Source of the DNA: Euryarchaeota archaeon UBA125
GTDB taxonomy: Archaea; Thermoplasmatota; Poseidoniia; Poseidoniales; Thalassarchaeaceae
NCBI GenBank assembly: GCA_002502625.1
Contig: DAPV01000075.1
Span: forward strand, 1 to 23,826
Length of the DNA: 23,826 nucleotides
Direction of reading: 5' to 3'
The notes beneath the pieces are model-generated. The model was not told the DNA's origin. It saw nothing but the letters and a program-made list of their open reading frames with translations, and searched no databases. Shown piece after piece: positions 7,623 to 14,131 of this stretch; position 1 is the stretch's first letter, and each line of letters begins with the position of its first letter. Made by a program: the position numbers and the translations under genes.

Positions 7623-8552
7623 CTAACCATGAATAATTGATCTGAAATGAATTAATCTCTCATTAAATTTCGATTCTTCCAAATTTGCTAATGAATTTGT
7701 ACCAAAAGATTCCAAGGTAAATGATGCGGTTACTGTTGCTACTTCAAGTGAAGAACGTAATTCATCTAAATCAATAGATCCCGATCCTTTAGCAAGGTAA
7801 CTGGCAATTGAACCCGCAAATGTATCACCACAACCGGTTGGGTCTACAACCCCGGAGACAGGATATGCAGGCATAGAAATAATTCCATCTGGGTGAAGTG
7901 CAAGTACTCCATGCTCTCCTCTTTTCACTATCAAATATGTGGAGTCAATCATTGAACGAACATGATGAGCTGCGCGAACAAGATTGTCATCATTAGCCAA
8001 CATTCGAACTTCTCCGTCGTTAATTATTACGAGATCTACTTTCTTCATTACATTAAGGAGGTCGTCCTTTGCAATTTGAATCCAGAGATTCATTGAATCT
8101 AACATCGAGAGGCGAGAGGGGGGGGATTGATCTAATACATTTTTTTGAATTAGGGGATGTAAATTAGCACAGAATGTAATAGTGGGTGATTTCCAATTTT
8201 CAGGCACTTTAGGTTCAAAATGTTCGAATACATTCAGGTGAGTTTCGTGTGTTTCTGCTTCCCCCATTGAACCATGATATGAACCAGCCCAGCGGAATGT
8301 TTCTCCGTGTACTGTTTCTAATCCTGACAAATCTAATCCTGCGTTTTTCAGTAATTCTCTGTCTTCACCAGAAAAATCATCTCCAACTACTCCAACGATT
8401 CCTACAATTCCTGATTTACTGATATTAGTATGAAAGGCAGCAGATAACCCACCATATGTGGCTGACCCACCAAGTTCATTTTCTACTGAACCTGCAGGTG
8501 AACTGACAGAATCATATGCTAGACTACCGACAATTAATACACTTTCATCCAA
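7623..8552 (-). CDS. PfkB/ribokinase-family carbohydrate or nucleoside kinase
   Basis: A PfkB-fold kinase, about 309 residues from TTG 8552. Seen: LIVGSLAYDSV at the N-terminus, the GGSATYGGLSA substrate-side glycine motif, VGVVGDDF, and the C-terminal signature DPTGCGDTFAGS with the catalytic Asp (GCGD) and anion-hole glycines. The motif RWAGSYHGSM, LNVFEHFEPKVPE and a middle INDGEVRML place it with an uncharacterised PfkB subgroup that I associate with bacteria and archaea, not with ribokinase or ADP-kinase proper. Start choice: TTG 8552 overlaps the upstream receiver gene by 8 bases. ATG 8606 would add 18 basic residues and a 62-base overlap, which I consider less likely. It is the last gene of the ftsY-containing run. 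The substrate cannot be assigned. Confidence 0.88.
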   Translation of the reverse strand: MDESVLIVGSLAYDSVSSPAGSVENELGGSATYGGLSAAFHTNISKSGIVGIVGVVGDDFSGEDRELLKNAGLDLSGLETVHGETFRWAGSYHGSMGEAETHETHLNVFEHFEPKVPENWKSPTITFCANLHPLIQKNVLDQSPPSRLSMLDSMNLWIQIAKDDLLNVMKKVDLVIINDGEVRMLANDDNLVRAAHHVRSMIDSTYLIVKRGEHGVLALHPDGIISMPAYPVSGVVDPTGCGDTFAGSIASYLAKGSGSIDLDELRSSLEVATVTASFTLESFGTNSLANLEESKFNERLIHFRSIIHG

Positions 8553-9219
8553 GGTTTTCAACCGCCTGAAGAAGTGCCTCTTGGTAACAATATACTGCAA
8601 CTCCAATGCCCCCGAGCAAAGAAATTAGAATGAATATTTTAAGGAAACGTCTATTCTTTTTGGGTGATGATTGGACTGGATTAATTGGCATTAGGGGTTC
8701 TGGGGGCGGAGGGAGGTCTTCAGGGATAGGTAATGCTGGGAGTGTTTCAACAGATATTACTTCATCTCCATCAATTGAGCGAACGTCTGGATATAATTCA
8801 TCTAAATCTGATACCCCCGGGGCATCAGGAATATCTCCCATTATCAGGGGCCATGCCTCATCTAAATCTGACATAGTAAATGGCATTTCTAAAATGGCTA
8901 CTGCTCCAGCACTAAATGCGACATCTTCAGCTGTTTTCCTCCTAATTCTAGAACATACATACACTAATCGAGCATTTTTATCTACTTCTCGAATTTCTAA
9001 ACCAACTAAATGGCCATTCAATGGACCTGCCACATCCAATGAAAGAAAAACAATTGGTGGGGAGGTTTTGCTCATTCTAACATAAGCATCTACAGCACGA
9101 TCTCCGTTGGGTTCATTTTCTATTTCATGGCCTTTTCTTCTAAGTAGATCGTTGATACGACGGTGGGCGTTTCTCTCATTAATTACAAGGAGAGTGGATG
9201 GGGTGGCGTCATCCGTCAT
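8545..9219 (-). CDS. Degenerate receiver (CheY-like) domain protein with C-terminal membrane helix
   Basis: About 224 residues. Residues 8-125 follow the alternating beta/alpha plan of a response-regulator receiver: LLVINERNAHRRINDLL, then VFLSLDV, LVYVCSRI, and AILEMPFTMSDL. Key positions are altered. The acidic pair of LVDDE is Asn14-Glu15; Asp62 is kept at the phosphoacceptor place; a Ser is kept in CSRI; and the conserved Lys before Pro is Glu (LEMPF). Then come an acidic/proline-rich linker (about 130-190) and a basic patch KKNRR followed by one helix (about 196-215), which makes it a tail-anchored protein with its receiver in the cytoplasm. ATG 9219 is preferred because the domain begins soon after; ATG 9246 is also in frame. 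It lies 12-39 bases after the DUF1844 gene. No histidine kinase is nearby. Confidence 0.75.
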   Translation of the reverse strand: MTDDATPSTLLVINERNAHRRINDLLRRKGHEIENEPNGDRAVDAYVRMSKTSPPIVFLSLDVAGPLNGHLVGLEIREVDKNARLVYVCSRIRRKTAEDVAFSAGAVAILEMPFTMSDLDEAWPLIMGDIPDAPGVSDLDELYPDVRSIDGDEVISVETLPALPIPEDLPPPPEPLMPINPVQSSPKKNRRFLKIFILISLLGGIGVAVYCYQEALLQAVENLG

Positions 9220-9258
9220 GATGTGAAGGGGCCGGTTCGCCCACATGAAGGACGCGGT

Positions 9259-9648
9259 TCATTCTTCTTCCTGGGTATTGTCGCTATGAATCACTTCAGT
9301 AGGAGCTGATGAGGGGTCAGTGTATGTTTTCTTCAATTCTTCTTGTCTTGCCATCTCCGCTTCAATTAATTTTTGTTGTTCGGGTGCTTTGACAAAAATC
9401 ATTCTAAGTTCTGAGAGAGTTCCTTTGAGTAGTGTTTCTTCCATTGATGAAAGGTTTCCAGATGTCTTAGATTGTACTGCCTCTATTGCATCAATGGCTG
9501 CTTTGGCTTCTCCGAGATTAAAATGTATCATTCCTTCATAATCTGGGATTGCACCCATATTCATCAGTGCCGAACGCTGTAACATTTGAATAACGGAAAA
9601 CAATCGTTCAGAGTATTCGTCTGAAAACATATCTGTTGGGTTATTCAT
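9259..9648 (-). CDS. DUF1844 family protein
   Basis: A 129-residue, mostly helical acidic protein. The core from about residue 14 to 88 (SERLFSVIQMLQRSALMNMG, then NLGEAKAAIDAIEAVQSKTSGNL, then ETLLKGTLSELRMIFV) matches DUF1844, a short cytosolic family of unknown function found in bacteria and some archaea. The Gly-Ala-Ile-Pro turn after the first helix and the KT.GNL motif are typical. A disordered Ser/Thr/Glu tail follows. ATG 9648 overlaps the ftsY stop in an ATGA arrangement, so translation is probably coupled to ftsY. This placement suggests a link with membrane protein targeting, which is inference only. Confidence 0.82.
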   Translation of the reverse strand: MNNPTDMFSDEYSERLFSVIQMLQRSALMNMGAIPDYEGMIHFNLGEAKAAIDAIEAVQSKTSGNLSSMEETLLKGTLSELRMIFVKAPEQQKLIEAEMARQEELKKTYTDPSSAPTEVIHSDNTQEEE

Positions 9649-10967
9649 TGAAACATCTCCTCAAGTAACCAATCTGGATCAAAGGGATGAAGGTCGACAT
9701 AATCTTGTCCAACTCCAACCATTACAATTGGCCTACCAGTAACATGAGCAATAGAAAGTGCGGCACCACCTTTTGCAGTATCCAATTTACAAAGGAAAAA
9801 GCCATCAAAATCCAGCATCTCTTGGAAAACTGTTGCTTGTTCTATTGCATCGTTACCTGCCAATGCATCTGCAACGAATAAAACAAGATGTGGTTGGGCG
9901 ATACGGTGAACTTTACGTAATTCTTCCATTAGATTGCGTTTATTCTGCATTCTACCTGCGGTATCTACGATTACAACATCGGCATTTTTAGCACGTGCTG
10001 ACTCAATGGCGTCTCGTGCAATGGCTGCTGGATCTCCTCCTCTTTGACTACTAACACAACGAACTCCCAATCTATCTGCATGGGTTTGTAATTGATCAAT
10101 CGCTCCAGCACGAAATGTATCTGCAGCTGCTAAAACTACTTCATGGCCTTGTTGCGTAAACCTATGTGCCATTTTAGCTACACTCGTGGTCTTTCCGACA
10201 CCATTTACACCTACCACCATCAAGATGACTGGCCCATCATCTTCTGATGATAATTTACGAATTGTTTCATCTAAATCCCAATAACCAGAATGTAATAAAG
10301 AACGTAAAGCTCGTTTCAAACTTGCTTCAAGGACTTTGGCTAAATCTGCTCCCTTGCGTAAACGGCTGCCGACTAATTCAACCTTCAATAAACTCAAGAC
10401 AAATTCGATAGCATCGATTCCCATATCTGCTTCTAGTAGAATCATTTCCATTTCTTCTAACATTGTATCTAGTGCTGTTGAATCTTTGATTATCCTACCG
10501 CCCGTTTCTACGACACCTCCTCCAAGATCTATCTCTAATTTAGCACCACTTTCCAAATCTATACTACTACTACCTATTGAGCCGCGTGGAGTGCTTTCAA
10601 TCGAAACTAATTGACGGCCTGTTGTTGAACGTAAAATGTGTAAGTCCACTCTACTACCTACTGGACGAGTCTCTGTAGGTTGCTTTCTACTTGGTTGGAT
10701 AGATTTCTTTGGTGTATTGTCTTCGAAGGGAGAGATGTTGTCTTCGTCGTCAAAATCATCCCATTCATCCTCAACAGATTCTAAAGTGGGGGTAATTTCT
10801 TCGATGTTGTCCCATTCGTCTTCAGTGATTTCTTTTGATTGGGGGTTGATTTTTGATTCAAGTGCTTTCTGTGCCTCTTCAGTCCCCTCTTCTGCAGTTA
10901 ATTCATTCTCATCGAGTGAATCTCCCAAGTCTTTTACTTTGGAACGGAATATATCGAAAAGACCCAT
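9645..10967 (-). CDS. ftsY: Signal recognition particle receptor FtsY
   Basis: SRP receptor GTPase that docks ribosome-SRP complexes at the membrane. From ATG 10967 it has 440 residues: an amphipathic start MGLFDIFRSKVKDLGD; an acidic, probably disordered region (about 17-85); an unusual beta-rich stretch (about 105-160); a helical N domain (about 163-240); and the G domain. G-domain motifs are G1 GVNGVGKTT (253-261), DTFRAGAIDQ (283-292), G3 DTAGRM (335-340), and G4, which reads CKLD (393-396) instead of TKLD and continues TAKGG, one residue shorter than the usual form. The closing loop VGVGQDYVDLHPF is typical. TTG 10979 is an in-frame alternative that would overlap the prefoldin stop; ATG with MGLF fits the family better. 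Co-transcribed with pfdA (8-base gap) and the DUF1844 gene. Confidence 0.97.
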   Translation of the reverse strand: MGLFDIFRSKVKDLGDSLDENELTAEEGTEEAQKALESKINPQSKEITEDEWDNIEEITPTLESVEDEWDDFDDEDNISPFEDNTPKKSIQPSRKQPTETRPVGSRVDLHILRSTTGRQLVSIESTPRGSIGSSSIDLESGAKLEIDLGGGVVETGGRIIKDSTALDTMLEEMEMILLEADMGIDAIEFVLSLLKVELVGSRLRKGADLAKVLEASLKRALRSLLHSGYWDLDETIRKLSSEDDGPVILMVVGVNGVGKTTSVAKMAHRFTQQGHEVVLAAADTFRAGAIDQLQTHADRLGVRCVSSQRGGDPAAIARDAIESARAKNADVVIVDTAGRMQNKRNLMEELRKVHRIAQPHLVLFVADALAGNDAIEQATVFQEMLDFDGFFLCKLDTAKGGAALSIAHVTGRPIVMVGVGQDYVDLHPFDPDWLLEEMFQ

Positions 10968-10975
10968 GTAATCAC

Positions 10976-11509
10976 TCAATCATCTAAGGTGAGTTCTCCA
11001 CCGATACCTCTGCGTCTACGGTTACGAGGTTTGTCTTCAGTAGTTGGCTCTGGCTGCTCTACAGGTGTAGGTATTTCTTCTGGGGATGGTGTTTCATTTT
11101 CAAGAACTGCAACGCCTTCATTGAATGTAGCTGCTAAAGAGCGGACTGTGTCTTCAGAAGAATCGAATTCTTGTTTTAGGGAGTCAATTAATTCTGAAAT
11201 CTCATTTTGTCGTTTTTCAATTAAATCAGCAGCTTCATGACGAGTCATTTCAGCTTGTATTGCAGTTCCAATATCAACAACAGCTCCAGCATCTGATTGA
11301 ACATCAACAACCAATTGAACTCCACTACCTAATGGGACTAAGATGTTCTCGGCCCCCTCTTTTGGAATTGCCCGTACTGCTCTTACGACATGACTTTGTT
11401 CTTGGTGAATTGCTTCTAATTTGGAGAGTTGTTGCTCAATACGTTCCATTTTCTGCCGATTAAGATCTACCATTCGAGCCAAGCGTTGCAACTCTTCTCG
11501 GTCAACCAT
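10976..11509 (-). CDS. pfdA: Prefoldin alpha subunit
   Basis: Subunit of the hexameric archaeal chaperone prefoldin (GimC), which passes unfolded proteins to the thermosome. The first 130 residues give the expected helix, beta hairpins and helix plan: an N-terminal heptad-rich helix (about 3-45), the conserved ILVPLGSGVQLVVDV segment (about 56-70), VVDIGTAIQAEM (about 77-88), and a second long helix (about 90-132). After that there is an extra tail of about 40 residues, Pro/Glu-rich with an RNRRRRG patch, so at 177 residues the protein is longer than the usual 140-150. Position immediately before ftsY matches the common archaeal LX-pfdA-ftsY order. Confidence 0.92.
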   Translation of the reverse strand: MVDREELQRLARMVDLNRQKMERIEQQLSKLEAIHQEQSHVVRAVRAIPKEGAENILVPLGSGVQLVVDVQSDAGAVVDIGTAIQAEMTRHEAADLIEKRQNEISELIDSLKQEFDSSEDTVRSLAATFNEGVAVLENETPSPEEIPTPVEQPEPTTEDKPRNRRRRGIGGELTLDD

Positions 11510-11560
11510 GAACTTCCGAACATATGCTTACGCATCAATCCGTCGTTTAATTTAATCAAA

Positions 11561-12250
11561 CTATGATAAAGCGATTATTGGGCCGAAAGTCGCACCAATA
11601 ATCAACAAAATAGTTGATGCGGTTGCAATCAATACATTGTCATCTATCGGTCCGAATTCATATCGTTCTACGAATGAGGCAAGAGCGCCACTCAAAAGAC
11701 CCCATATTGGGATAGATGTAATTGATTCCATTCCAATGAACCAGCCCATTGGAAGGCAGACTACTGCCATGGCAACATTACCCCAAGCACTTTTTGTTCT
11801 TTTAGAGAACATTTTATTTCGAACAATTCCTGTAACTCCATCACCAAATGCCATGAAAAGAGAAGGGAGTACTGCTAACCATGGATCGTCAAAAAGTACC
11901 CATAATAGGTAAACAGATAGTCCAAGCATGAAAGCAAATGAGGAATCATTCATGTTCTCAGGATTCTGCATCCAATACATTCTACGCCCTGATTGATGCA
12001 TGAATGCTGTAAATCCTCCAAGAGTGAAGCCCCCGATTAATGGTAGGACCGGATCTGTAAATACAAATGGTATAATCAAAAGAACAACACCAGCTGCCAA
12101 CATATGGACTATTTTTCGATTGTAATATACTGCTACCATCTCTTCCATTCCTTGAGATGTCCAATAATTGTAGGTCCATCGTGTTCCATAAATTACTAAC
12201 AGGACCCAAAAGGCCATGGTAGCCGCCCAGACAAGTTGTCCCACGTCCAT
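11561..12250 (-). CDS. Dolichol kinase/CTP-dependent lipid kinase-like membrane protein
   Basis: Integral membrane protein of 229 residues with about six to seven hydrophobic helices. It carries the motifs of the SEC59/DGK1/VTE5-type family, which uses CTP to phosphorylate polyprenols or lipid alcohols: NRKIVHMLAAG (44-54), AFGDGVTGIVRN (134-145) with the GDG metal/nucleotide motif, SKRTKSAWGNVAM (149-161, the usual K.K..EG box), and ERYEFGPIDDNVLIA (195-209). In archaea such an enzyme could make polyprenyl phosphate or phosphorylate archaeol or geranylgeraniol; the substrate cannot be told from sequence. It is clearly not of the CarS (CDP-archaeol synthase) type by motifs. It lies 51 bases before pfdA on the same strand and 56 bases from a divergent nucleotidyltransferase gene. 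Confidence 0.8.
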   Translation of the reverse strand: MDVGQLVWAATMAFWVLLVIYGTRWTYNYWTSQGMEEMVAVYYNRKIVHMLAAGVVLLIIPFVFTDPVLPLIGGFTLGGFTAFMHQSGRRMYWMQNPENMNDSSFAFMLGLSVYLLWVLFDDPWLAVLPSLFMAFGDGVTGIVRNKMFSKRTKSAWGNVAMAVVCLPMGWFIGMESITSIPIWGLLSGALASFVERYEFGPIDDNVLIATASTILLIIGATFGPIIALS

Positions 12251-12306
12251 ATCATACGTCTGAAGTTATTAGTAAACAAAATTAGCCCAGTGGTTATCCC
12301 ATTAGC

Positions 12307-13083
12307 ATGGGAATTGCAGCCATCTTGCTTTGTGGGGGGAAAGGAACTCGTATGATTGAGGGGGGTGAAACAACGCACAAGCCTCTTTTAGAAATAGGAG
12401 GGATGCCGGCAACAAAATTCGTAGCAAAGAAATTACAAGAGGATTTTTCGTTTTCTCAAATTCTTATTGTTGTACCAAATGGTAGAGAAGAAGAATATAA
12501 AATTGCAATGAAAGACATTGATTGTCAAATAATTACACAATATCTCGCATTGGGAACGGGTAATGCAGTGTATGAATCATTGAAATATCTCAATGAAAAT
12601 ATTGAGGATATCTATGTTTCATTTGGTACTCAACCTTTGATTAGAAATGAAACTGTACAGGAATGTTTGAAGATCCATAGAGAGATAAAATCTGATTTTA
12701 CCCTTGCAACTGTAGTGATGGACTATCCTTACGCCCCACTAATTAGAGATGAATTTGGTAATGTTTTGGGATCTTTAGAAACTCATTTGGATGGTGCTAA
12801 TATGCCTTCTAGAGGAGAGACTAATGTTGGTTCATACTGGGCATCGAGAGTGGCGCTTCAAGATATATTGGTTAAATTACATCAAAAATTATACTCAGAA
12901 AAGATGGAAAGATATGATACGATTTCTGGTGAATTGGGATATCCAAATGAAATGGTACGGGGATGTCTCAAAATGGGTTTGAAAGTTGAAGGGGTGCCTA
13001 TCGCAAATGAGCAAGAAATGTTGGGGATTAAAACTCCTGAAACTTTAGCTACAATTAGGAAAATTGTGGATGGGAAACGATGA
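12307..13083 (+). CDS. Sugar nucleotidyltransferase-like protein (GlmU N-domain fold) with altered metal site
   Basis: A 258-residue single-domain nucleotidyltransferase. The N-terminal LLCGGKGTRM (7-16) and HKPLLEIGG (24-32) are the nucleoside-triphosphate signature, and GTGNAVYESL matches the base-binding GTA.A motif of GlmU-type uridyltransferases. ETNVGSYWAS and EMLGIKTPETLATI align with E.NTG and E..GVNN in GlmU. Two positions that hold the magnesium ion in E. coli GlmU (Asp105 in GDVPLI and Asn227 in GVNN) read Thr (GTQPLI) and Lys (GIKT) here. No left-handed beta-helix acetyltransferase part is present. The product overlaps the sirtuin gene by 4 bases (ATGA), so the two are coupled. 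It could be an active enzyme with a shifted metal site or a regulatory relative; the substrate is unknown. Confidence 0.85.
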   Translation: MGIAAILLCGGKGTRMIEGGETTHKPLLEIGGMPATKFVAKKLQEDFSFSQILIVVPNGREEEYKIAMKDIDCQIITQYLALGTGNAVYESLKYLNENIEDIYVSFGTQPLIRNETVQECLKIHREIKSDFTLATVVMDYPYAPLIRDEFGNVLGSLETHLDGANMPSRGETNVGSYWASRVALQDILVKLHQKLYSEKMERYDTISGELGYPNEMVRGCLKMGLKVEGVPIANEQEMLGIKTPETLATIRKIVDGKR

Positions 13084-13793
13084 TGTTTCAATCAGATACG
13101 AGAGTTGTTGTGTTAACAGGGGCAGGAATTAGCGCTGAATCGGGGATTAGAACATTCAGGGCAAATGATGGGGTTTGGGAGAACCATAGAATTGAAGATG
13201 TTGCGACTCCTTTTGCTTGGGAGCGTGATCCTAAGTTAGTTTGGGGATTTTACCAAGAGCGGCGTAGACAGTTGCTTAATGTTGTCCCAAACTCTGCGCA
13301 TAACGCATTAGTTTCGTTGGAGAATTACTTAGACGAGTTCTTATTGATTACACAAAATGTTGATGATTTACATTCAAGGGCCGGTTCAGAAAAATTGATC
13401 CATATACATGGAGAGTTACGTAAATTACGTTGTGAAACTTGTGGACAAATTATCGATGCAATGAACGAAGAACATCTACAAGATCGATATGTAGAATGTA
13501 CTCAATGTTCAAACAAGAAATTGCGGCCACATATTGTTTGGTTCCATGAAATGCCCTTTAGGATGGATGAGATTTATCATGCTGTGGGGGAGTGTGATGT
13601 GTTCATTGCTATCGGAACAAGTGGACATGTATATCCGGCTGCAGGATTACTGTCTGTCGCTAAAGATGTGGGCTCTCATTGCATAGGAATAAACCTAGAC
13701 CCACCAGAAAATGTTGCTTTGTTTGATGAATTTTATCAAGGACTTGCAGGAGAGTTAGTTCCAGTATTAATTTCTAAGTGGACTGGTGAATGA
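13080..13793 (+). CDS. cobB: NAD-dependent protein deacylase, sirtuin (CobB/SIRT5-like)
   Basis: Sir2-family enzyme that removes acyl groups from lysine using NAD. The 237 residues contain GAGISAESGIRTFR (14-27), TQNVDDLH (91-98), catalytic His110 in HIHGEL, a zinc ribbon with Cys118, Cys121, Cys140 and Cys143, RPHIVWFHE (149-157) and GTSGHVYPAA (179-188). The segment FYQERRRQL holds Tyr58 and Arg61, the Tyr-x-x-Arg pair that in SIRT5 and CobB binds the carboxylate of succinyl- or malonyl-lysine, so a class III desuccinylase/demalonylase as well as deacetylase is expected. ATG 13080 overlaps the stop of the nucleotidyltransferase gene. The stop lies one base from that of the convergent ribosomal protein LX gene. 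Confidence 0.95.
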   Translation: MMFQSDTRVVVLTGAGISAESGIRTFRANDGVWENHRIEDVATPFAWERDPKLVWGFYQERRRQLLNVVPNSAHNALVSLENYLDEFLLITQNVDDLHSRAGSEKLIHIHGELRKLRCETCGQIIDAMNEEHLQDRYVECTQCSNKKLRPHIVWFHEMPFRMDEIYHAVGECDVFIAIGTSGHVYPAAGLLSVAKDVGSHCIGINLDPPENVALFDEFYQGLAGELVPVLISKWTGE

Positions 13794-13794
13794 T

Positions 13795-14052
13795 TTATTC
13801 TTCTTCATTTCTTGAAGAAAAATCATGTGTATCCCGAAAGTGGGCAATAACTACTGCTGCATTAGATGATGTGGGATCTATTTCAGAGATATTCTCAATA
13901 TTAATTCGTCTACGTTGAACACGGTGACGACTTCCAATAGCTGAGTATAATCGATGTCTTGCGTCTACATCATCTGTAGCAATAAGATCGATACAGAAGT
14001 CTTGGGTGTTCTTTCGAACGGGGTAATTTCCAGTTAATCGAAAGGCCTTCAT
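13795..14052 (-). CDS. rplX: Large-subunit ribosomal protein LX (eL20/L18a family)
   Basis: An 85-residue protein. MKAFRLTGNYPVRK, the helix DVDARHRLYSAIGSRHRVQR and RRINIENISEI match the archaeal LX protein: a short beta strand, a helix with a (L)GS(R/K)H motif, and a closing strand. About 25 residues follow as a charged tail, so it is slightly longer than the 75-80 residue average. The open frame extends upstream to 14169, but ATG 14052 begins exactly at the family's conserved start, whereas the longer form would add 39 residues overlapping the divergent subtilase gene. A TATA-like box about 25 bases upstream suggests a leaderless transcript. In many archaea LX is next to pfdA and ftsY; here two opposite-strand genes and a lipid kinase-like gene intervene. 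Confidence 0.88.
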   Translation of the reverse strand: MKAFRLTGNYPVRKNTQDFCIDLIATDDVDARHRLYSAIGSRHRVQRRRINIENISEIDPTSSNAAVVIAHFRDTHDFSSRNEEE

Positions 14053-14071
14053 CAGACACGCGACCAGTGAC

Positions 14072-14082
14072 CCAAATAAAAC
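14072..14082 (-). promoter_or_regulatory. TATA-like box of the ribosomal protein LX gene
   Basis: On the minus strand GTTTTATTTGG is centred about 25 bases before ATG 14052. This is the archaeal TATA-to-start spacing, so the mRNA would begin at or next to the ATG. It also supports the short LX start over the frame's longer extension. Confidence 0.4.
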
Positions 14083-14131
14083 ACCGACGGTCAATAGGAT
14101 GGTTGATGATAGATGGTGGTTTGGAATAGAT

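Noticed and set aside
8606..9085. Plus-strand 159-residue frame opposite the receiver gene
   Set aside because: Antisense to a frame with receiver-domain pattern and a membrane helix; Ser/Gly-rich product without motifs.
10636..10971. Plus-strand Ser-rich frame opposite the FtsY N-terminus
   Set aside because: The Ser runs are the antisense of Asp/Glu codons in the FtsY acidic region.
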